This document shows, in pieces, positions 62,077 through 64,000 of a DNA stretch of 64,000 nucleotides (its first letter is position 1; the number at the start of each line of letters is the position of its first letter). The notes beneath the pieces are model-generated. The model saw only the letters and a program-made list of their open reading frames with translations. It was not told where the DNA came from and ran no database searches. The position numbers and the translations under genes were made by a program. Origin of the DNA: Bog-950 sp044228435 (GTDB taxonomy: Bacteria > Bacteroidota > Bacteroidia > Chitinophagales > LD1); assembly GCA_044228435.1 (NCBI GenBank), contig JBGAUW010000023.1, positions 1-64,000 on the forward strand, in the 5' to 3' direction.

Positions 62077-62663
62077 CTTTTGTCGAAATAAATATTTTTA
62101 AACCTCGGGTATTCTTCCATAATTTTTTGGTCACCCTCGCGCGAGTTACCTACGGTTTTTGCGGGTATTCCCCTAATAATGGAATAATCTTCAAAAGTGC
62201 CACTTACAAAGCTAAACGCCCCAACTATACAACCCTTGCCTAATTTTGTGCCGGGCATTATTACTGAGTGCGGGCCTATAAAACAGTATTCGCCTATTTC
62301 AACCGGGGCATGTAATAGCGTTTTCATTTCCTTGTTCCAATGCTCTATGTAATGCTCGCCATAAATGCGGATGCTATCGTGCGACGAGTGGGTTAGTATG
62401 CTTACATAGTTAGTTATTTGGCAGCCATTGCCTATGGTTACCTGGTTAAACCCATCGATATAATTAAAGTGACCTATAAACACATTGGTGCCTACTTTTA
62501 CGTTTTCCTTATAGCTAATGTGGGTTACATTGCTTATGCGTACATCGGTAGCAACATTCTGCTCGTTTCTATGGGCTTTGCCTACTATCTCGGGTTTAAA
62601 CCGCTTTAGTAATTCGTAATAAATCTTACTTTTGATTCTATCGAAGGGCCACATGATTTGCAC
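62073..62663 (-). CDS. hexapeptide-repeat (left-handed beta-helix) acyltransferase
   Basis: The protein has 196 residues. Imperfect hexapeptide repeats run through VKVGTNVFIGHFNYIDGFNQ, VTIGNGCQITNYVSILTHSSHDSI, the likely catalytic His region HSSHDSIRIYGEHY, and VEIGEYCFIGPHSVIMPGTKLGKGCIVGAFSFV. The final RGIPAKTVG segment is typical of sugar O- or N-acetyltransferases (CatB/WbbJ-like). It probably acetylates a sugar of the polysaccharide. Its stop codon overlaps that of the GT4 gene on the other strand, and its start is seven bases from the next GT4 gene. Confidence 0.85.
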   Translation of the reverse strand: MQIMWPFDRIKSKIYYELLKRFKPEIVGKAHRNEQNVATDVRISNVTHISYKENVKVGTNVFIGHFNYIDGFNQVTIGNGCQITNYVSILTHSSHDSIRIYGEHYIEHWNKEMKTLLHAPVEIGEYCFIGPHSVIMPGTKLGKGCIVGAFSFVSGTFEDYSIIRGIPAKTVGNSREGDQKIMEEYPRFKNIYFDKS

Positions 62664-62670
62664 AGTATAA

Positions 62671-63960
62671 ATGAAGAATAGCGAAGCCGAAACTATGATT
62701 TTTTTTTCACTTCACTATCCCTATCATTTTACCGATAGTTACCTGGATGAAGAAATTAACCTGTTAGCCGCCCGCTTTAAAAAAATAGTAATAATAACGG
62801 CTAACACCTATACAGAAGAAAAAAGGCCGGTGCCCGCCAATGCTGTAGTTTATCGATTTTCGCCAAAGGCTGATGTTGCCACAAAGTCAAAATCGACCAG
62901 GCTTTTACTTACTTCGGGCTTTTATAGGATTTTACTGCGCACTATTTTTAAGTATAAAATTGGCCTTAATGCCGCCAGGTTTAAGGAATTGTTTGCTTTT
63001 TACTCCCGAGCCTTAGCCACCAAAGATTTTTTAGAAAAGGTGATAGAGGAGCAGCAATTAGATAAAAACAACCTGCTTATATATACCTATTGGATGATAG
63101 AAAGCACCATGGCATCCGTTATGCTTAAAGAGGAGAATGCCGGGGTAAAGGTAATTAGCAAAGCACACTCGCAGGATGTTTACTTCGACAGAAGCCCGGT
63201 GGGCTATCACCCTTTTGCCAAATATATTTTTAAAGGGTTGAATCATTTATTCTTTATCTCAGAAAATGCCCGCAACTATTTTGTGGCAAAGCATGGTATA
63301 AACCTAAAGGAGCAGGAAAGACTTTCTATAAGCCGTATTGGTATTAAAGGACCAGATTCGGTAACTGAAAAGAAGAAGCAAAACGTGTTACGTATTGTTA
63401 GTGTAGCCTATATTCAAAAAATTAAGCGCGTAGATTTGATTATAGATGCCCTGGCTTTAATTAGCGATGTAACCATTGAATGGTATCACGCAGGCCACAG
63501 TAACCAAAATGAAGCCGATTTTGAAGCGATAAAAAAGTACGCAGCTAATAAGCTAGGAGTGCATGCTAATATCTCCTTCACCTTTTTAGGTAAAACGGGC
63601 AAGGAAGATTTGTTCCGGCTGTATGCGGAAAAGAACTTTGATTTGTTTTTAAATGTAAGCGAAACAGAGGGTATACCCGTTAGCATGATGGAGGCTATGA
63701 GCTACAGTGTTCCCGTTATAGGAACTAACGTGGGCGGTGTAGCGGAAATTATAGAAGATGGCAAAAATGGTTTTCTGCTTTCACCTTACCCAAATGCAAC
63801 GGAGGTGCAAAAGTCTATTCTCAATTTTTGGGCATTGACTGAAGAACAGTATAATACCATGCGCCAAAGCGCTTATAATACCTGGCACAATAAGTACAGC
63901 GCCGATGTAAATTATAATGAAATGGTGAAGGCGGTAGATTCTCTGCTTAAGCAAAAGTAA
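62671..63960 (+). CDS. family 4 glycosyltransferase (second paralogue)
   Basis: The protein has 429 residues. The donor domain has VLRIVSVAYIQKIKRVDLII, WYHAGHS, and EGIPVSMMEAMSYSVPVIGTNVGG, then AEIIEDGKNGFLL. The front half has NNLLIYTYWMIESTMASVM, matching the YSYWTFENAL stretch of the gene at 60781. The two genes are similar from end to end, which points to duplication, yet a minus-strand acyltransferase gene lies between them. The start ATG 62671 is seven bases from the divergent start at 62663; ATG 62695 (MIFFSLHYPYHF) is an alternative. Confidence 0.85.
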   Translation: MKNSEAETMIFFSLHYPYHFTDSYLDEEINLLAARFKKIVIITANTYTEEKRPVPANAVVYRFSPKADVATKSKSTRLLLTSGFYRILLRTIFKYKIGLNAARFKELFAFYSRALATKDFLEKVIEEQQLDKNNLLIYTYWMIESTMASVMLKEENAGVKVISKAHSQDVYFDRSPVGYHPFAKYIFKGLNHLFFISENARNYFVAKHGINLKEQERLSISRIGIKGPDSVTEKKKQNVLRIVSVAYIQKIKRVDLIIDALALISDVTIEWYHAGHSNQNEADFEAIKKYAANKLGVHANISFTFLGKTGKEDLFRLYAEKNFDLFLNVSETEGIPVSMMEAMSYSVPVIGTNVGGVAEIIEDGKNGFLLSPYPNATEVQKSILNFWALTEEQYNTMRQSAYNTWHNKYSADVNYNEMVKAVDSLLKQK

Positions 63961-64000
63961 CTGAATATATACCCGGCTCTGTTTCTTTTACCTGCGATGT

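Overview
The window is a chromosomal segment of a member of the Bacteroidota, probably near the Chitinophagales/Sphingobacteriales. The evidence is several secreted proteins with type IX secretion (T9SS) C-terminal sorting domains, one protein with the gliding-motility-associated (type B) C-terminal domain, SprB and PKD repeats, the gliding lipoprotein GldH, a long Bacteroidota-type SecA, and promoter-like TAnnTTTG/TAnnTTCG motifs instead of sigma70 boxes. No rRNA, tRNA, CRISPR array or intact insertion sequence was seen.

Left part (1-30 kb). A TPR-adenylate cyclase and a papain-like lipoprotein protease form a two-gene operon (470-3641). Small exported proteins, a GNAT enzyme and secA follow. 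purD diverges from secA. Two paralogous T9SS cargo genes lie next (10854-13026), then fumC. The stretch 14494-16685 is accessory-looking: two spacers dense in short hairpins flank an orphan phage-terminase-small-subunit-like gene and a small membrane protein gene. Then come a membrane-inserted M28 peptidase, the gldH-ricT pair, a GloVer-repeat T9SS protein, a 1041-residue SprB-repeat protein with a type B sorting domain, and gyrB.

Middle (28-39 kb). Small hypothetical genes and a lipoprotein precede a 1455-residue M43 metalloprotease carrying a PKD domain, about ten SprB repeats and a T9SS tag. purN and a 1154-residue LamG/PKD T9SS protein follow. Strong bidirectional hairpin terminators separate most convergent pairs.

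Right part (39-64 kb, running off the end). This is a large surface-polysaccharide locus. It has an RffA-type 4-aminotransferase. A plus-strand operon follows (FdtA-like ketoisomerase, FemAB-like transferase, divergent DegT-like protein, sugar N-formyltransferase, FdtB-like aminotransferase, WzxE-type flippase, GT2), which points to an N-formylated 3-amino-3,6-dideoxyhexose. A converging minus-strand block holds an NAD epimerase, several GT4/GT2/membrane glycosyltransferases, an AsnB-type amidotransferase, WlbA-like and WecB/WbpI-like enzymes of aminouronic acid synthesis, a polysaccharide deacetylase, a second FemAB-like protein, a methyltransferase and a hexapeptide acyltransferase. Two paralogous GT4 genes are interleaved on the plus strand. 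dTDP-hexose precursor genes (rmlA/rmlB) are not in the window.

Functional calls come from reading motifs and family resemblance by eye; no database search was run.
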